The notes under the pieces: generated by a model
Told to the model about the DNA's origin: nothing
Database searches by the model: none
Seen by the model: only the letters and a program-made list of their open reading frames with translations
Shown: positions 1-9,517 of the stretch, piece after piece
Layout of the letters: each line of letters starts with the position of its first letter
Position numbering within the stretch: the stretch's first letter is position 1
Program-made: the position numbers and the translations under genes
Origin: Moraxellaceae bacterium
Lineage (GTDB): Bacteria; Pseudomonadota; Gammaproteobacteria; Burkholderiales; Rhodocyclaceae
DNA: 64,000 nt
Reading direction: 5' to 3'
NCBI GenBank assembly: GCA_031119205.1
Contig: JAVHYF010000023.1
Location: forward strand, 1-64,000

Positions 1-195
1 GGGAACAACGTTTCCCACGCCAACAACAAGACCAAGCGTCGTTTTCTGCCGAACCTGCAGAACCGTCGTTTCTGGCTTGAAAACGAAAACCGCTGGGTCA
101 GCCTGCGCGTCTCGAACGCCGGTCTGCGCCTGATCGACAAGAAGGGCATCGACGTCGTGCTGAGCGAGCTGCGTGCTCGCGGCGAACGCGTCTGA
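1..195 (+). CDS. rpmB: 50S ribosomal protein L28, 5' truncated
   Basis: This is the C-terminal 64 residues of ribosomal protein L28, a structural protein of the large subunit. The frame opens at base 1 ([20 protein letters not shown]) and ends at TGA 193-195. The [10 protein letters not shown] block and the downstream [15 protein letters not shown] stretch are typical of bacterial L28. About 13 N-terminal residues lie outside the window. It is followed after 24 bp by rpmG, the usual rpmB-rpmG pair, with a shared terminator behind both. Confidence 0.97.
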   Translation, partial: GNNVSHANNKTKRRFLPNLQNRRFWLENENRWVSLRVSNAGLRLIDKKGIDVVLSELRARGERV

Positions 196-219
196 GCCTG
201 AGCGACAAGGAAGAACATC

Positions 220-387
220 ATGGCTAAAGGCGGACGCGAAAAGATCAAGCTGGAGTCCTCTGCGGGCACCGGCCACTTCTACACGACCAACAAGAACAAG
301 CGCACCACTCCCGAAAAGCTCGAGTTCACCAAGTACGACCCGGTTGCCCGCAAGCACGTGGTCTACAAGGAAACCAAGCTGAAGTGA
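220..387 (+). CDS. rpmG: 50S ribosomal protein L33
   Basis: A 55-residue L33, at the usual family length. It starts [20 protein letters not shown] and ends in [11 protein letters not shown]. The ATG at 220 is preceded by AAGGAAGAA, a good ribosome binding site. There are no zinc-binding Cys pairs, so this is the C-minus form, which is common in proteobacteria. It is too short to stand out in frame scans but is certain by sequence and by its position behind rpmB. Confidence 0.97.
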   Translation: MAKGGREKIKLESSAGTGHFYTTNKNKRTTPEKLEFTKYDPVARKHVVYKETKLK

Positions 388-448
388 TGCCCACCCGGTG
401 ACGGCGCAGCCCGTCGCCGAGTTGCTGGTTCCCACGGGCTCACGCCCG

Positions 449-487
449 AACACAAAGGCCCGCTGCACGCGGGCCTTTGTGTTTCCA
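449..487 (+). terminator. Intrinsic terminator of rpmBG
   Basis: A perfect 14-bp stem (449-462 with 470-483) and a 7-nt loop are followed by a short T-rich tail. It lies 60 bp after the rpmG stop and before the DAHP synthase gene, so it closes the ribosomal protein operon. Confidence 0.85.
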
Positions 488-547
488 GACCGGGCCGTAA
501 CCGGTTTCTGACCCGTTCCTCGATCCGAATCTTGCAAGGAGTTGGTG

Positions 548-1621
548 ATGAGCCATCCGAGCACCGAAAACCTCAACGTCGCATCCTTCGATCGCATGCC
601 TTCGCCGGCCGAGATCAAGGACCGCGTGCCCCTATCCGACAAGGCCGCCGCCACCGTGCTCGCTGGCCGCACCACGCTGGGCCGCATTCTCGATCGCAGC
701 GACCCCCGCCCCTTCGTGATCGTCGGCCCCTGCTCGATCCACGATCCGGAAGCCGGTCTGGACTATGCCCGCCGCCTGAAGGCACTGGCGGAAGAAGTGT
801 CCGACACGCTGTACGTCGTCATGCGTGTGTACTTCGAGAAACCGCGCACCTCCACCGGCTGGAAGGGTTTCATCAACGACCCCCGCATGGACGACTCCTT
901 CCACATCGAGGAAGGCATGGAGCGCGGCCGCCGTTTCCTGCATGACGTCGCCGAGACCGGCCTGCCTGCCGCCACCGAGGCGCTCGATCCGATCGCTCCG
1001 CAGTACTACGGCGACCTGGTGAGCTGGACCGCCATCGGCGCACGCACGTCGGAATCGCAGACGCACCGCGAAATGGCCTCCGGCCTGTCGACGCCGGTCG
1101 GCTTCAAGAACGGCACCGACGGCTCACTGGACGCTGCCACCAACGGCATCCTGTCCGCCGCTGCGCCGCACAGCTTCCTCGGCATCAACGAGCAAGGCTC
1201 GACGGCGGTCATCCGCACCCATGGCAACAAGTACGGCCATCTCGTGCTGCGTGGCGGTGGCGGCCGCCCTAACTACGACACGGTGTCCGTTTCGCTGGCC
1301 GAACAGGCTCTGGCGAAAGCGAAGCTGGCACAGAACGTTGTCGTTGATTGCTCGCACGCGAACTCCTGGAAGAAGCCGGAACTGCAGCCCTTGGTCATGA
1401 AGGACGTGGTGCATCAGATCCGCGACGGCAACCGCTCCATCGTTGGCGTGATGATCGAGAGTCATCTCGAAGCCGGTAACCAGCCCATCCCGGCGGATCT
1501 GTCGCAGCTGAAGTACGGCTGCTCGGTCACCGACGCCTGCGTGGGCTGGAGCACCACCGAAGAGATGCTGCGCCATGCCCGCGAGGTGCTGCGCCCGGTC
1601 ATCACCGCACGCAAGTCCTGA
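548..1621 (+). CDS. aroG: 3-deoxy-7-phosphoheptulonate synthase (class I DAHP synthase)
   Basis: This enzyme condenses phosphoenolpyruvate and erythrose 4-phosphate to DAHP, the first step of the shikimate pathway. The 357-residue length is that of class I AroF/G/H enzymes. Visible signatures are VGPCSIHD (about residues 59-66), the KPRTSTGWKG substrate loop, GFKNGTDG, and DCSHANSWK with metal-binding residues. ATG 548 was chosen because AAGGAG sits 6-7 nt upstream; the in-frame TTG and GTG just before it have poorer spacing. The Phe, Tyr or Trp feedback type cannot be read from the sequence, so the aroG symbol is a convention. The gene appears monocistronic or linked to the DUF1015 gene 32 bp downstream. 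Confidence 0.93.
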   Translation: MSHPSTENLNVASFDRMPSPAEIKDRVPLSDKAAATVLAGRTTLGRILDRSDPRPFVIVGPCSIHDPEAGLDYARRLKALAEEVSDTLYVVMRVYFEKPRTSTGWKGFINDPRMDDSFHIEEGMERGRRFLHDVAETGLPAATEALDPIAPQYYGDLVSWTAIGARTSESQTHREMASGLSTPVGFKNGTDGSLDAATNGILSAAAPHSFLGINEQGSTAVIRTHGNKYGHLVLRGGGGRPNYDTVSVSLAEQALAKAKLAQNVVVDCSHANSWKKPELQPLVMKDVVHQIRDGNRSIVGVMIESHLEAGNQPIPADLSQLKYGCSVTDACVGWSTTEEMLRHAREVLRPVITARKS

Positions 1622-1653
1622 ATTATCTGCAGAGAACAGAACAAGGAAACACG

Positions 1654-2892
1654 ATGCCCCTGATCACGCCCTTCAAAGGCCTTCGCCCCGCCGCCGGCCG
1701 CGCCGCTGACATCATCGCCCCGCCCTACGACGTGCTGTCCAGCGACGAGGCGCGCCAGCGTGCGGCCGGCAAGCCCTGGAGCTTCCTGCACATTTCCAAG
1801 CCGGAGATCGATCTGCCGCTGGGCACCGATCTCTACAGCGCCGAGGTGTACGCCAAGGCCCGCGAGAATCTGGACGCCATGCTCGCCGCGGGCGTGATCG
1901 CGCGTGACGACAGCGCCTGCTACTACGTGTATCGCATCGTCATGGGCAACCACGTGCAGACCGGCCTGGTTGCCGCGGCTTCCTGCAAGGACTACGACAC
2001 CAACCGCATCCGCCGTCACGAACTGACCCGCCCGGACAAGGAAGACGACCGCGTACGCCAGATCGAAGCGCTGAACGCGCAGACCGGCCCGGTGTTCCTG
2101 GCCTACACGAACGCAGCGGACATCGACACGATCCTGCAGAAGACCACGGCATTGACGCCGGACGCCGACGCCACCGCCGACGACGGCATCCGCCACACGC
2201 TGTGGGCGATCCGTGACGCGGAGACCATCGCGAAGATCACCGCCACTTTCGACGCCATGCCGGCGCTGTACATCGCCGACGGTCACCACCGCTCTGCCGC
2301 CGCCTCGCGCGTGTGCGCCGCGCGCAAGGCGGCCAACCCGGCCCACACCGGCAACGAGAGCTACAACTACTTCCTGTCGGTGATCTTCCCCGACCATCAG
2401 CTGAAGATCCTCGACTACAACCGCGTGGTCACCGATCTGCACGGCCTGAGCGTCGAGGCATTCCTCGCGCGTGTCGGTGAGGCCTACGCAGTCGAGCCGA
2501 GCGGCGCTCCCGTGAAGCCGTCGCGTCACGGCGAGGTCGGCCTGTATGTCGCCGGCAAGTGGTTCAAGCTGGCCATCAAGCCGGACGTGGTGCCGAAGGA
2601 CCCGGTCGCGCGTCTGGACGTCAGCCTGCTGACCACCCACATCCTCGCTCCCATCCTCGGTGTGGCCGACCTGCGCCGCGACAAGCGCATCGACTTCGTC
2701 GGCGGCATCCGTGGCCTGCCGGAACTGGAGAAGCGTGTGAACAGCGGCGAGATGGCGGTGGCCTTCGCGATGTATGCCACCACCATGAGCGATCTGATGG
2801 CGGTAGCCGATGCCGACCAGATCATGCCGCCCAAGTCCACCTGGTTCGAGCCGAAGCTTGCCGACGGCATGGTGTCGCACGTCATCGACTGA
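1654..2892 (+). CDS. DUF1015 family protein (predicted cytosolic enzyme)
   Basis: A 412-residue member of the DUF1015 family, matching the family's usual length of about 400. Recognisable blocks are the N-terminal [14 protein letters not shown] and the central [12 protein letters not shown], which is the most conserved part of the family and looks like an active or ligand site. There is no signal peptide and no membrane segment. AAGGAAA precedes the ATG. The function of the family is not established. Placement between DAHP synthase and hisC suggests a link to amino acid metabolism, but that is only inference from neighbours. Confidence 0.88.
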   Translation: MPLITPFKGLRPAAGRAADIIAPPYDVLSSDEARQRAAGKPWSFLHISKPEIDLPLGTDLYSAEVYAKARENLDAMLAAGVIARDDSACYYVYRIVMGNHVQTGLVAAASCKDYDTNRIRRHELTRPDKEDDRVRQIEALNAQTGPVFLAYTNAADIDTILQKTTALTPDADATADDGIRHTLWAIRDAETIAKITATFDAMPALYIADGHHRSAAASRVCAARKAANPAHTGNESYNYFLSVIFPDHQLKILDYNRVVTDLHGLSVEAFLARVGEAYAVEPSGAPVKPSRHGEVGLYVAGKWFKLAIKPDVVPKDPVARLDVSLLTTHILAPILGVADLRRDKRIDFVGGIRGLPELEKRVNSGEMAVAFAMYATTMSDLMAVADADQIMPPKSTWFEPKLADGMVSHVID

Positions 2893-2911
2893 TCACGAGA
2901 ACACCGCCCGC

Positions 2912-4003
2912 ATGAGCCGCCTGTGGAGTCCGCTGGTGCATCGCCTGACACCTTATGTGCCGGGCGAGCAACCCAAGCTGCCGAACCTCGTCAAGCTGAA
3001 CACCAACGAGAGTCCGTACGGCCCGTCACCGCGTGTCACCGCAGCGATCCAGGCCGAACTCGCCACGGGTGACGGCAATGGCGAACGCCTTCGCCTCTAC
3101 CCTGACCCGAATGCCGACTTGCTGAAGCAGGCCATCGCCCGCCACTTCGGCTTGCCGGCCACACAGGTCTTCGTTGGCAACGGCTCAGACGAAGTGCTGG
3201 CGCATGCCTTCATGGGCTTGCTGCAGCACGATGCGCCACTGCTGTTTCCGGACATCAGCTACAGCTTCTACCCGGTCTACGCGGGCCTGTATGGGATCGA
3301 GCCGCGTACGGTGCCGCTGGATGACGGCTTCGGTATCCGCATCGATGACTACCTGCCGGAGGCGGCGGGCAATGCCGGCGGCATCATCTTCCCGAATCCG
3401 AACGCACCGACCGGCCGGGCCCTGCCGCTGGCCGACATCCGTCGCCTGCTGAAGGCAAGGCCGGATTGCGTGGTGGTGGTCGACGAAGCGTATGTGGATT
3501 TCGGAGCCGAGAGCGCCGCTTCGCTGGTTGCCGATCACGACAACCTGCTGGTGGTACAGACCTTCTCCAAGTCACGCGCCCTGGCCGGCCTGCGGGTCGG
3601 CTTCGCGCTAGGCCATCCGGCACTGATCGAAGCGCTGGAGCGGGTCAAGAACAGTTTCAACTCCTACCCGCTGGACCGGCTTGCCATCGTCGGTGGCGTC
3701 GCAGCCATCGAGGACGATGCCTGGTTCCGCGGCAGCTGTGCGAAGGTGGTGCGCAGTCGCGAAGCCCTGGTCGCGGCACTTGCCGCGCTAGGCTTCGAGG
3801 TATTGCCCTCGTCAGCAAACTTCGTCTTTGCCCGTCATCCGCAGCACGACGCTGGCGGCCTGGCTGCGGCACTGCGCGAACGCAGCATCATCGTGCGCCA
3901 CTTCAGGCAACCCGCGCGCATCTCGCAGTTCCTGCGCATAACGATCGGCACCGAGCAGCAATGCGCCCTGCTGGTGGACGCCCTGACCTCCATCACCGCC
4001 TGA
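2912..4003 (+). CDS. hisC: Histidinol-phosphate aminotransferase
   Basis: A PLP-dependent fold-type I aminotransferase of 363 residues. HisC converts imidazole-acetol phosphate to histidinol phosphate in histidine synthesis. The N-terminal [13 protein letters not shown] substrate-binding motif is present. [10 protein letters not shown] and the [11 protein letters not shown] aspartate region follow, then [15 protein letters not shown] with the Schiff-base lysine. The start at 2912 gives the expected N-terminus ([15 protein letters not shown]). Longer in-frame starts would overlap the DUF1015 gene by about 80 bp and have no family support. Some HisC paralogues also act on aromatic amino acids, which would suit the nearby DAHP synthase. 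Confidence 0.93.
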   Translation: MSRLWSPLVHRLTPYVPGEQPKLPNLVKLNTNESPYGPSPRVTAAIQAELATGDGNGERLRLYPDPNADLLKQAIARHFGLPATQVFVGNGSDEVLAHAFMGLLQHDAPLLFPDISYSFYPVYAGLYGIEPRTVPLDDGFGIRIDDYLPEAAGNAGGIIFPNPNAPTGRALPLADIRRLLKARPDCVVVVDEAYVDFGAESAASLVADHDNLLVVQTFSKSRALAGLRVGFALGHPALIEALERVKNSFNSYPLDRLAIVGGVAAIEDDAWFRGSCAKVVRSREALVAALAALGFEVLPSSANFVFARHPQHDAGGLAAALRERSIIVRHFRQPARISQFLRITIGTEQQCALLVDALTSITA

Positions 4004-4066
4004 ACTGCAACAAAACGTTCATTGCACGCCGCTACAGTGAGCCATCCAGGCCACTGACGGCATCGC

Positions 4067-5272
4067 ATGAACGTCCTGATGATCTCTGACGTCTATTTCC
4101 CCCGCATCAACGGGGTGTCGACGTCGATCGAAACCTTCCGCTGCGACCTGAATGCCATCGGTGTGCAAAGCACGCTGATCGCTCCCGAGTACCCGCAGCG
4201 CGAGTCTGACGACGGCGAGAGCGGCATCGTCCGCATACCGGCACGCTATCTGCCGATGGATCCCGAAGACCGGATGATGAAGCGCGCGGCAATCCGCGCC
4301 TGGCTGCGCGACTATCGCGGCCCCGCCTTCGATCTCGTGCACATCCAGACGCCTTTCGTCGCGCATTACATGGGACTCGAGATCGCGCGGCTGCTGAAGC
4401 TGCCGGCAATCGCCAGCTACCACACCTACTTCGAAGAGTACCTGTACCACTACATTCCCTTCCTGAGGCGTGAGTGGCTGCGCGGCCTGGCGCGCCGCTT
4501 CTCGCGCAGCCAGTGCAATGCGCTGGACGCACTGATCGTCCCGTCACGCGCAATGGCCGACACCCTGCGTGGCTACGGCGTCACCTCGCCCATGCACATC
4601 CTGCCCACAGGCTTGCCGAGTGACCGTTATCAAGGGGGCGATGGAGACTACTTCCGCAACCGCTACCAGATCGCGCCCGACCGTCCGCTGCTGCTCTTCG
4701 TCGGCCGCGTCGCCTTCGAGAAGAACATCCCCTTCCTGTTCGAAGTCGCGGCCCGTATCCGGCAACAGATTCCGGACGTCCTGCTGCTGGTGACCGGTGA
4801 AGGACCGGCCCTTGCTGATCTACGTGAGCGCGCGCGCAGCATGGGTTTGGACGACAACGTGCGCTTCCTCGGCTATCTGGATCGCCGCCACGAGCTGCTG
4901 GATTGCTATCGCGCGGCGGATCTCTTCGTCTTCGCTTCACGCACGGAAACCCAGGGACTGGTCCTGCTGGAAGCAATGGCGGTGGGTACGCCTGCCCTCG
5001 CGCTGTCCATCATGGGTACGCGCGACATCCTCGAACCTGCCCCGCGAGAGATGACCGCGCCCGAAGACGTTGCAGCCTTCGCCGATCAGGCTATCGCCCT
5101 GCTGAGAAACCCGGCGCGACTCGCGCAACTGGGCGAAGAGGCCCGCATGTACGCGCGCCAATGGGAAGCCCGCGCCATGGCAGAGCGGGTCGCGCGCCTG
5201 TACGAGAATGTGCGTGCGGGCAAGCCTTCGGATGCCCTGGAGGCGGCCGGCGCGCACCGCGCCGCGGCCTGA
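4067..5272 (+). CDS. GT4-family glycosyltransferase
   Basis: A 401-residue retaining glycosyltransferase of family GT4 (GT-B fold). The N-terminal domain opens with MNVLMISDVYFPRINGVSTS, the acceptor-binding glycine loop seen in mannosyl/glucosyltransferases that act on lipids. The C-terminal domain carries LLFVGRVAFEKN, GEGPALADL and the E-x7-E-type motif in SRTETQGLVLLEAMAVG that binds the nucleotide sugar. No membrane segment is visible. The closest functional class would be diacylglycerol or phosphatidylinositol glycosyltransferases, but the acceptor cannot be determined. It converges on sspB. Confidence 0.88.
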   Translation: MNVLMISDVYFPRINGVSTSIETFRCDLNAIGVQSTLIAPEYPQRESDDGESGIVRIPARYLPMDPEDRMMKRAAIRAWLRDYRGPAFDLVHIQTPFVAHYMGLEIARLLKLPAIASYHTYFEEYLYHYIPFLRREWLRGLARRFSRSQCNALDALIVPSRAMADTLRGYGVTSPMHILPTGLPSDRYQGGDGDYFRNRYQIAPDRPLLLFVGRVAFEKNIPFLFEVAARIRQQIPDVLLLVTGEGPALADLRERARSMGLDDNVRFLGYLDRRHELLDCYRAADLFVFASRTETQGLVLLEAMAVGTPALALSIMGTRDILEPAPREMTAPEDVAAFADQAIALLRNPARLAQLGEEARMYARQWEARAMAERVARLYENVRAGKPSDALEAAGAHRAAA

Positions 5273-5280
5273 TGACGGAC

Positions 5281-5298
5281 CGCGTCGGAAACGACGCG
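5281..5298. terminator. Hairpin between convergent genes, possible terminator
   Basis: A perfect 7-bp GC-rich stem closes on a GAAA (GNRA) tetraloop in the 48-bp space between the glycosyltransferase and sspB. No T-run follows on either strand, so it would be a weak or factor-assisted stop signal. Confidence 0.35.
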
Positions 5299-5320
5299 AC
5301 CCGGGCGGATTGCGCCGGAG

Positions 5321-5782
5321 TTACTTGATGACGCGCAGGTGGCCGCGCGGCGGCGTGGGCGGCTTGTCGTCCACGCTATCGTCGTCCTCTCCGGCAGACT
5401 CCACCAGTACCGGGTGCTGGGGCTCGCCGGCCGAGCCGTCCAGTTCGACGCCGCTGTTGCCCGCCGCGTTGCCGAGTTCAAATGCCATGCCCTGACCATT
5501 CTCGCGCGCATAGATCGCCACGACATTGGCGATCGGCACGAAGAGGCTGTGGGCAACACCGCCAAAACGAGCCTGGCAGGTGATGTCGTCGTTGGAGATG
5601 GTGAGCCCGTTGGTCGCGTAGGGCGCGATGTTCAGCACGATCTGCCCGTCCTTCACGTAAGCGTTGGGGACACGCGTCGTGGTATCGACGATGACCACCA
5701 CATGCGGCGTGAAGCCGTTGTCCACGCACCAGTCATAGATGGCGCGGATCAGGTACGGCTTGGAGGAAGCTGGCGCAGACAT
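5321..5782 (-). CDS. sspB: ClpXP protease specificity-enhancing factor SspB
   Basis: An adaptor that binds ssrA-tagged or other substrates and delivers them to ClpXP. The N-terminal substrate-binding domain is clear: KPYLIRAIYDWCVDNGFTPH, then LNIAPYATNGL and ARFGG. It is followed by an acidic, disordered linker and a C-terminal tail ending RGHLRVIK, which matches the XB peptide that docks on the ClpX N-domain. Length is 153 residues, normal for the family. It lies 74 bp downstream of sspA on the same strand, the standard sspAB order. Confidence 0.95.
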   Translation of the reverse strand: MSAPASSKPYLIRAIYDWCVDNGFTPHVVVIVDTTTRVPNAYVKDGQIVLNIAPYATNGLTISNDDITCQARFGGVAHSLFVPIANVVAIYARENGQGMAFELGNAAGNSGVELDGSAGEPQHPVLVESAGEDDDSVDDKPPTPPRGHLRVIK

Positions 5783-5856
5783 GACGAGGAAGCAGCGAGA
5801 TCAGTAGCAGGTGACGGCAGATATGCAGCGCGGCACCGAAGTGCCGCGCGGGACGC

Positions 5857-6453
5857 TTAGCGACGCATCGCCCGTTCGGACGGCGTCAGCGCATCGATGA
5901 AGCCCTGGCGAGTGAAAATACGCTCGGCATACTTCATCAACGGGGCGGCGTTCTTGCCCAGTTCGATGCCGTAGTGCTCCAGGCGCCACAACAGCGGCGC
6001 AATGGCCACGTCGAGCATGGAGAACTCATCGCCCAGCATGAACTTCTGCTTGGTGAACATCGGCGCCAGTTGCAGCAGCTGGTCGCGCACGTGTGCACGC
6101 ACCTTCTCCACACCCTTCTGGTTCTTCTCCAGGGCCTCGATGTGCACGAACAGTTCCTGCTCCAGCGAGTGCAGCAGCTGGCGGGCACGCGCGCGCATGA
6201 TCGGATCGGCCGGCATCAGCTGCGGATGCGGGAAGCGCTCATCGATGTACTCGTTGATGATGTTCGGCTCGTACAGCACGAGATCGCGATCAACCAGCAC
6301 CGGCACGCGGTTGTAGGGGTTGATGACGGCGATGTCTTCGGGCTTGTTGAACAGGTCTACATCGATGACCTGAAAGTCCATGCCCTTCTCGAAGAGCACA
6401 ATCCGGCAACGGTGGCTGAGGGGGTCCGTTGTACCGGAATAGAGATTCATCAT
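5857..6453 (-). CDS. sspA: Stringent starvation protein A (GST-fold RNA polymerase-associated protein)
   Basis: A 198-residue protein with a glutathione-S-transferase fold: thioredoxin-like N-domain with YSGTTDPLSHRCRIVL and NPYNRVPVLVDRDL, and an all-alpha C-domain with FMLGDEFSMLDVAIAPLLWR. SspA binds RNA polymerase and modulates stress and stationary-phase transcription in enterobacteria. The start was set at 6453 because GGAG lies about 10 nt upstream and the family begins MMNLYSGTTDP; the longer open frame upstream overlaps the promoter region. Downstream of petC and upstream of sspB, as in many betaproteobacteria. Confidence 0.95.
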   Translation of the reverse strand: MMNLYSGTTDPLSHRCRIVLFEKGMDFQVIDVDLFNKPEDIAVINPYNRVPVLVDRDLVLYEPNIINEYIDERFPHPQLMPADPIMRARARQLLHSLEQELFVHIEALEKNQKGVEKVRAHVRDQLLQLAPMFTKQKFMLGDEFSMLDVAIAPLLWRLEHYGIELGKNAAPLMKYAERIFTRQGFIDALTPSERAMRR

Positions 6454-6554
6454 TGCGGAGTTACTCCAGGAATACTCGGAATCACGCACGATGCGGCGCG
6501 TAGGCGCCACATCGTGCTCACGACGGGAAACTAACATTTCGGCGACACATCCGT

Positions 6555-7325
6555 TCAATGCAGGTCTTTCCAGATGGAACGCTTCAGCAGGTAGGTCAGC
6601 ACGCCCAGAACGGCCAGAACGGCCAGCACCCACCCGCCGATCTGCTTGCGGTTGTGCTGGGAGGGCTCACCCATCCAGGTGATGAAGGACACGAGGTCGG
6701 CCACAGCCTCGTCGTATTCTTCCTTCGGCATCTTGCCGGCCTTGACGATCTCCAGGCGCTCCAGGTGCTTGGCCTTGCCGCCATGCCCGTCTTCACGCTC
6801 GACGAAGTGGGCCACCTGTTCCCCCTGCAGATCCCACATCGCATGCGGCATGCCAACGCTCTCGAACACCACGTTGTTCCAGCCGGTCGGCCGGTTGGTG
6901 TCGCGATAGAACTGGCGCAGGTAGGTGTACAGCCAGTCGGCACCGCTGCCGTAGTGCGAGGCGCGCGAGCGGGCGATGACGGTCAGGTCGGGCGGCGCAG
7001 CGCCAAACCACTGCTTGGCCTCGGCCGGACGCATGCCGATCGTCATCAGGTCACCCACCTTGTCGGCGGTGAACAGCAGGTTGTCCTTGATCTGCTGGTC
7101 GCTCAGGCCGATTTCCTGCAGGCGGTTGTAGCGCAGGTAGCTGGCGCTGTGACAGTTCAGGCAGTAGTTGATGAACAACTTGGCGCCATGCTGCAGTGAA
7201 GCGTTGTCGAACTGCAGCGGCGCCTTGTCGAGGCGTAGTTCGGGACCGGCGGCATGGGTAGCCGCGGCCGTGGCGAAGGCAACCGTCGCGATCAGTGCGC
7301 GAAGGATCTTGTTCTTGAAGCTCAT
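6555..7325 (-). CDS. petC: Ubiquinol-cytochrome c reductase, cytochrome c1 subunit
   Basis: The c-type haem subunit of the bc1 complex, which passes electrons from the Rieske centre to soluble cytochrome c. A cleavable signal peptide (about residues 1-25, ending THAAG) is followed by CLNCH at residues 55-59, the covalent haem site. A single C-terminal membrane anchor (VLAVLAVLGVLTYLLKRS) holds the domain in the inner membrane. It starts at 7325 and overlaps the end of petB by 4 nt, implying translational coupling. At 256 residues it is normal for proteobacteria. Confidence 0.96.
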   Translation of the reverse strand: MSFKNKILRALIATVAFATAAATHAAGPELRLDKAPLQFDNASLQHGAKLFINYCLNCHSASYLRYNRLQEIGLSDQQIKDNLLFTADKVGDLMTIGMRPAEAKQWFGAAPPDLTVIARSRASHYGSGADWLYTYLRQFYRDTNRPTGWNNVVFESVGMPHAMWDLQGEQVAHFVEREDGHGGKAKHLERLEIVKAGKMPKEEYDEAVADLVSFITWMGEPSQHNRKQIGGWVLAVLAVLGVLTYLLKRSIWKDLH

Positions 7326-8710
7326 TGCCAAGTGACCCTTTCCGGTTCGGGTTGCGTCTTGTCCATCGCGGTGTACCACGGCATGAACGCAAAGAAACCC
7401 AGATAGAGAATCGAGCAGATCTGCGACACGATGGTGCCAACCGGTGTCGGCGGCAGGATGCCGAGATAGCCCAGCACCACGAAGCACACCACGAACACCG
7501 CGAGGATGCCCTTGTACAGGCCACCCTTGTAGCGGATCGACTTCACCGGGCTGCGATCCAGCCAGGGCAGCAGCGCGAACAGCAGCACGGACACGCCCAT
7601 CAGCACCACGCCCCAGAACTTGGCGTCCAGGAAGTAGAAGGCAACCAGCAGCACCGCCGTGACGCCTGCGGCAGCCAGCTTCGCCAGCTGGTGACGCAGC
7701 GAGAAGACGCTCAGGCCACCCACGACCAGCACGAAGATGCCCAGCCACAGCATGAAGTCGGACGTCGTCGCGCGCAGGATCGAGTAGTACGGCGTGAAGT
7801 ACCAGACCGGCGCAATGTGCGGCGGCGTCTTCAGCGGATCGGCAGGAATGAAGTTGTTGAACTCCAGGAAGTAGCCGCCACCCTCGGGCATGAAGAACAC
7901 CACCGCCGCGAACACGAACAGGAAGACCACGGCACCGAAGATGTCCTTGATCGTGTAGTACGGGTGGCTGTAGATGCCGTCCAGCGGAATGCCGTTCGCG
8001 TCCTTGGGCTGCTTCTTGATCTCCACGCCGTCCGGGTTGTTCGAGCCGACCTCGTGCAGCGCGGTGAGGTGGGCTGCGACCAAGCCGATCAGCACCAGCG
8101 GGATGGCGATGACGTGGAAGCTGAAGAAGCGGTTCAGCGTCGCATCACTCACCACGTAGTCACCACGGATCATAATCGACAGCGGTTCGCCGATCAGCGG
8201 AATTGCGCCGAAGAGGTTCACGATCACCTGCGCGCCCCAGAACGACATCTGTCCCCATGGCAGCAGGTAGCCGAAGAAAGCCTCGGCCATCAGGCACAGG
8301 AAGATCGCCACGCCGAACAGCCACACCAGCTCGCGCGGCTTGCGGTAAGAGCCGTACATGAGGCCGCGGAACATGTGCAGGTACACGACGACGAAGAACG
8401 CCGAGGCCCCGGTCGAGTGCAGGTAGCGGATGATCCAGCCACCCGGCACGTCGCGCATGATGTATTCGACGCTGGCGAAGGCCACCGGCACGCCCGCCGC
8501 GTTCAACGAGGCATCCGGCTTGTAGTGCATCACCAGGAAGATGCCGGTGACGATCTGGATCACCAGCACCAGCATCGCCAGCGAGCCGAAGATGTACCAG
8601 AAGTTGAAATTCTTCGGTGCGACGTACTTGCCCCACTGACTTTCCCACAGGAAGGTCAGCGGAAAGCGCGCATCCACCCAGTCCAGCAGTTGTTGGGCTT
8701 GCTTCTGCAT
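7322..8710 (-). CDS. petB: Ubiquinol-cytochrome c reductase, cytochrome b subunit
   Basis: The membrane core of the bc1 complex, carrying haems bL and bH and the Qo and Qi sites. The protein is 462 residues. Paired haem-ligand histidines lie in RYLHSTGASAFFVVVYLHMFRG and in NRFFSFHVIAIPLVLIGLVAAH. The Qo region has GYLLPWGQMSFWG. The Qo motif is PVWY instead of the mitochondrial PEWY. After the usual eight helices there are about 60-100 extra hydrophobic residues, giving further C-terminal membrane segments, a feature of the longer proteobacterial form. Only 3 bp separate it from petA. Confidence 0.96.
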   Translation of the reverse strand: MQKQAQQLLDWVDARFPLTFLWESQWGKYVAPKNFNFWYIFGSLAMLVLVIQIVTGIFLVMHYKPDASLNAAGVPVAFASVEYIMRDVPGGWIIRYLHSTGASAFFVVVYLHMFRGLMYGSYRKPRELVWLFGVAIFLCLMAEAFFGYLLPWGQMSFWGAQVIVNLFGAIPLIGEPLSIMIRGDYVVSDATLNRFFSFHVIAIPLVLIGLVAAHLTALHEVGSNNPDGVEIKKQPKDANGIPLDGIYSHPYYTIKDIFGAVVFLFVFAAVVFFMPEGGGYFLEFNNFIPADPLKTPPHIAPVWYFTPYYSILRATTSDFMLWLGIFVLVVGGLSVFSLRHQLAKLAAAGVTAVLLVAFYFLDAKFWGVVLMGVSVLLFALLPWLDRSPVKSIRYKGGLYKGILAVFVVCFVVLGYLGILPPTPVGTIVSQICSILYLGFFAFMPWYTAMDKTQPEPERVTWQ

Positions 8711-8713
8711 GGA

Positions 8714-9346
8714 TCAGGCCTCCTTGCCGTCTTCGCCGATCAGCAGGCGGGTGTCGGAGAGATAGGTATGCGGCGGTACCGGCAGGTTGTCCGGTGCGGG
8801 CATGCTCTTGTAGACGCGACCGGCCAGATCGAACAGCGAGCCATGGCAGGGGCACAGGAAGCCGCCTTGCCAGCTGTCGCTGATGCCGCTCTCGGAACCC
8901 AGCGCCATCTTGGCAGTCGGAGAGCAGCCCAGGTGCGTGCAGATACCGACGCAGACGAGGTACTCGTCCTTGATCGCGCGCGCCTCGCCCTTGACGTAGG
9001 CAGGCTGGTCCGAGCGCAGGGACTCGGGGTCGGCGACCAGATCGTCGGTCTTCTTCAGCGAAGCCAGCATCTCCGGCGTACGGCGCAGGATCCACACCGG
9101 TTTGCCCCGCCATTCGACGGTCTTCAGCTCACCCGGCTGCATGCCGCCGATGTCTACCTCCACCGGAGCACCAGCGGCCTTGGCACGCTCGGATGGGGTG
9201 AAACTGGCTACGAAGGGCACAGCTGCACCCAGACCTGCTGCGCCACCTACCGCGGCTGTCGCCGCGATCAGGTTACGGCGAGAGGCATCAAGACTGCAGG
9301 CGCAGCCAGTGTGTTCACTGGTTGCGTCAAGTTTGGCGTCGCTCAT
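8714..9346 (-). CDS. petA: Ubiquinol-cytochrome c reductase, Rieske iron-sulfur subunit
   Basis: A 210-residue Rieske protein, the first gene of petABC. The N-terminus has a twin-arginine signal (SRRNLIA, residues 22-28) that also serves as the membrane anchor, so export is by the Tat route after cluster insertion. The 2Fe-2S cluster ligands are in CTHLGC and CPCHGS. An extra cysteine pair (TGCACS) sits near the N-terminus before the twin arginine; its role is unclear. The gene is preceded by a perfect TATAAT about 40 bp upstream. Confidence 0.97.
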   Translation of the reverse strand: MSDAKLDATSEHTGCACSLDASRRNLIAATAAVGGAAGLGAAVPFVASFTPSERAKAAGAPVEVDIGGMQPGELKTVEWRGKPVWILRRTPEMLASLKKTDDLVADPESLRSDQPAYVKGEARAIKDEYLVCVGICTHLGCSPTAKMALGSESGISDSWQGGFLCPCHGSLFDLAGRVYKSMPAPDNLPVPPHTYLSDTRLLIGEDGKEA

Positions 9347-9388
9347 CGGTTACCCCGAGAAGGTTACTTGTTATCGAAAAACCGCCGG

Positions 9389-9394
9389 ATTATA
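9389..9394 (-). promoter_or_regulatory. -10 box of the petABC promoter
   Basis: On the minus strand a perfect TATAAT lies 43 bp upstream of the petA start codon in a 171-bp intergenic region. No good -35 hexamer is found 16-18 bp further up (the sequence there is TTAATC-like), so the promoter may need an activator or an extended -10 contact. Confidence 0.5.
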
Positions 9395-9517
9395 GCCAAG
9401 TCACCCCACCAGATTAAAGCCTTGCCTGCGCAAACACTCCTCAAAGCCGCGCCAGTGCTGGGTTTGCGCAAAGCGTCGGGGGACTGCAACAGGGCCTGAT
9501 GGGGGCCAGAAACGGGC

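Noticed and set aside
7325-9499. A 724-codon open frame on the plus strand opposite petABC
   Set aside because: It lies antisense to three certain genes, is rich in His, Gln, Arg and Asp as expected for a GC-rich shadow frame, and has no domain or binding site.
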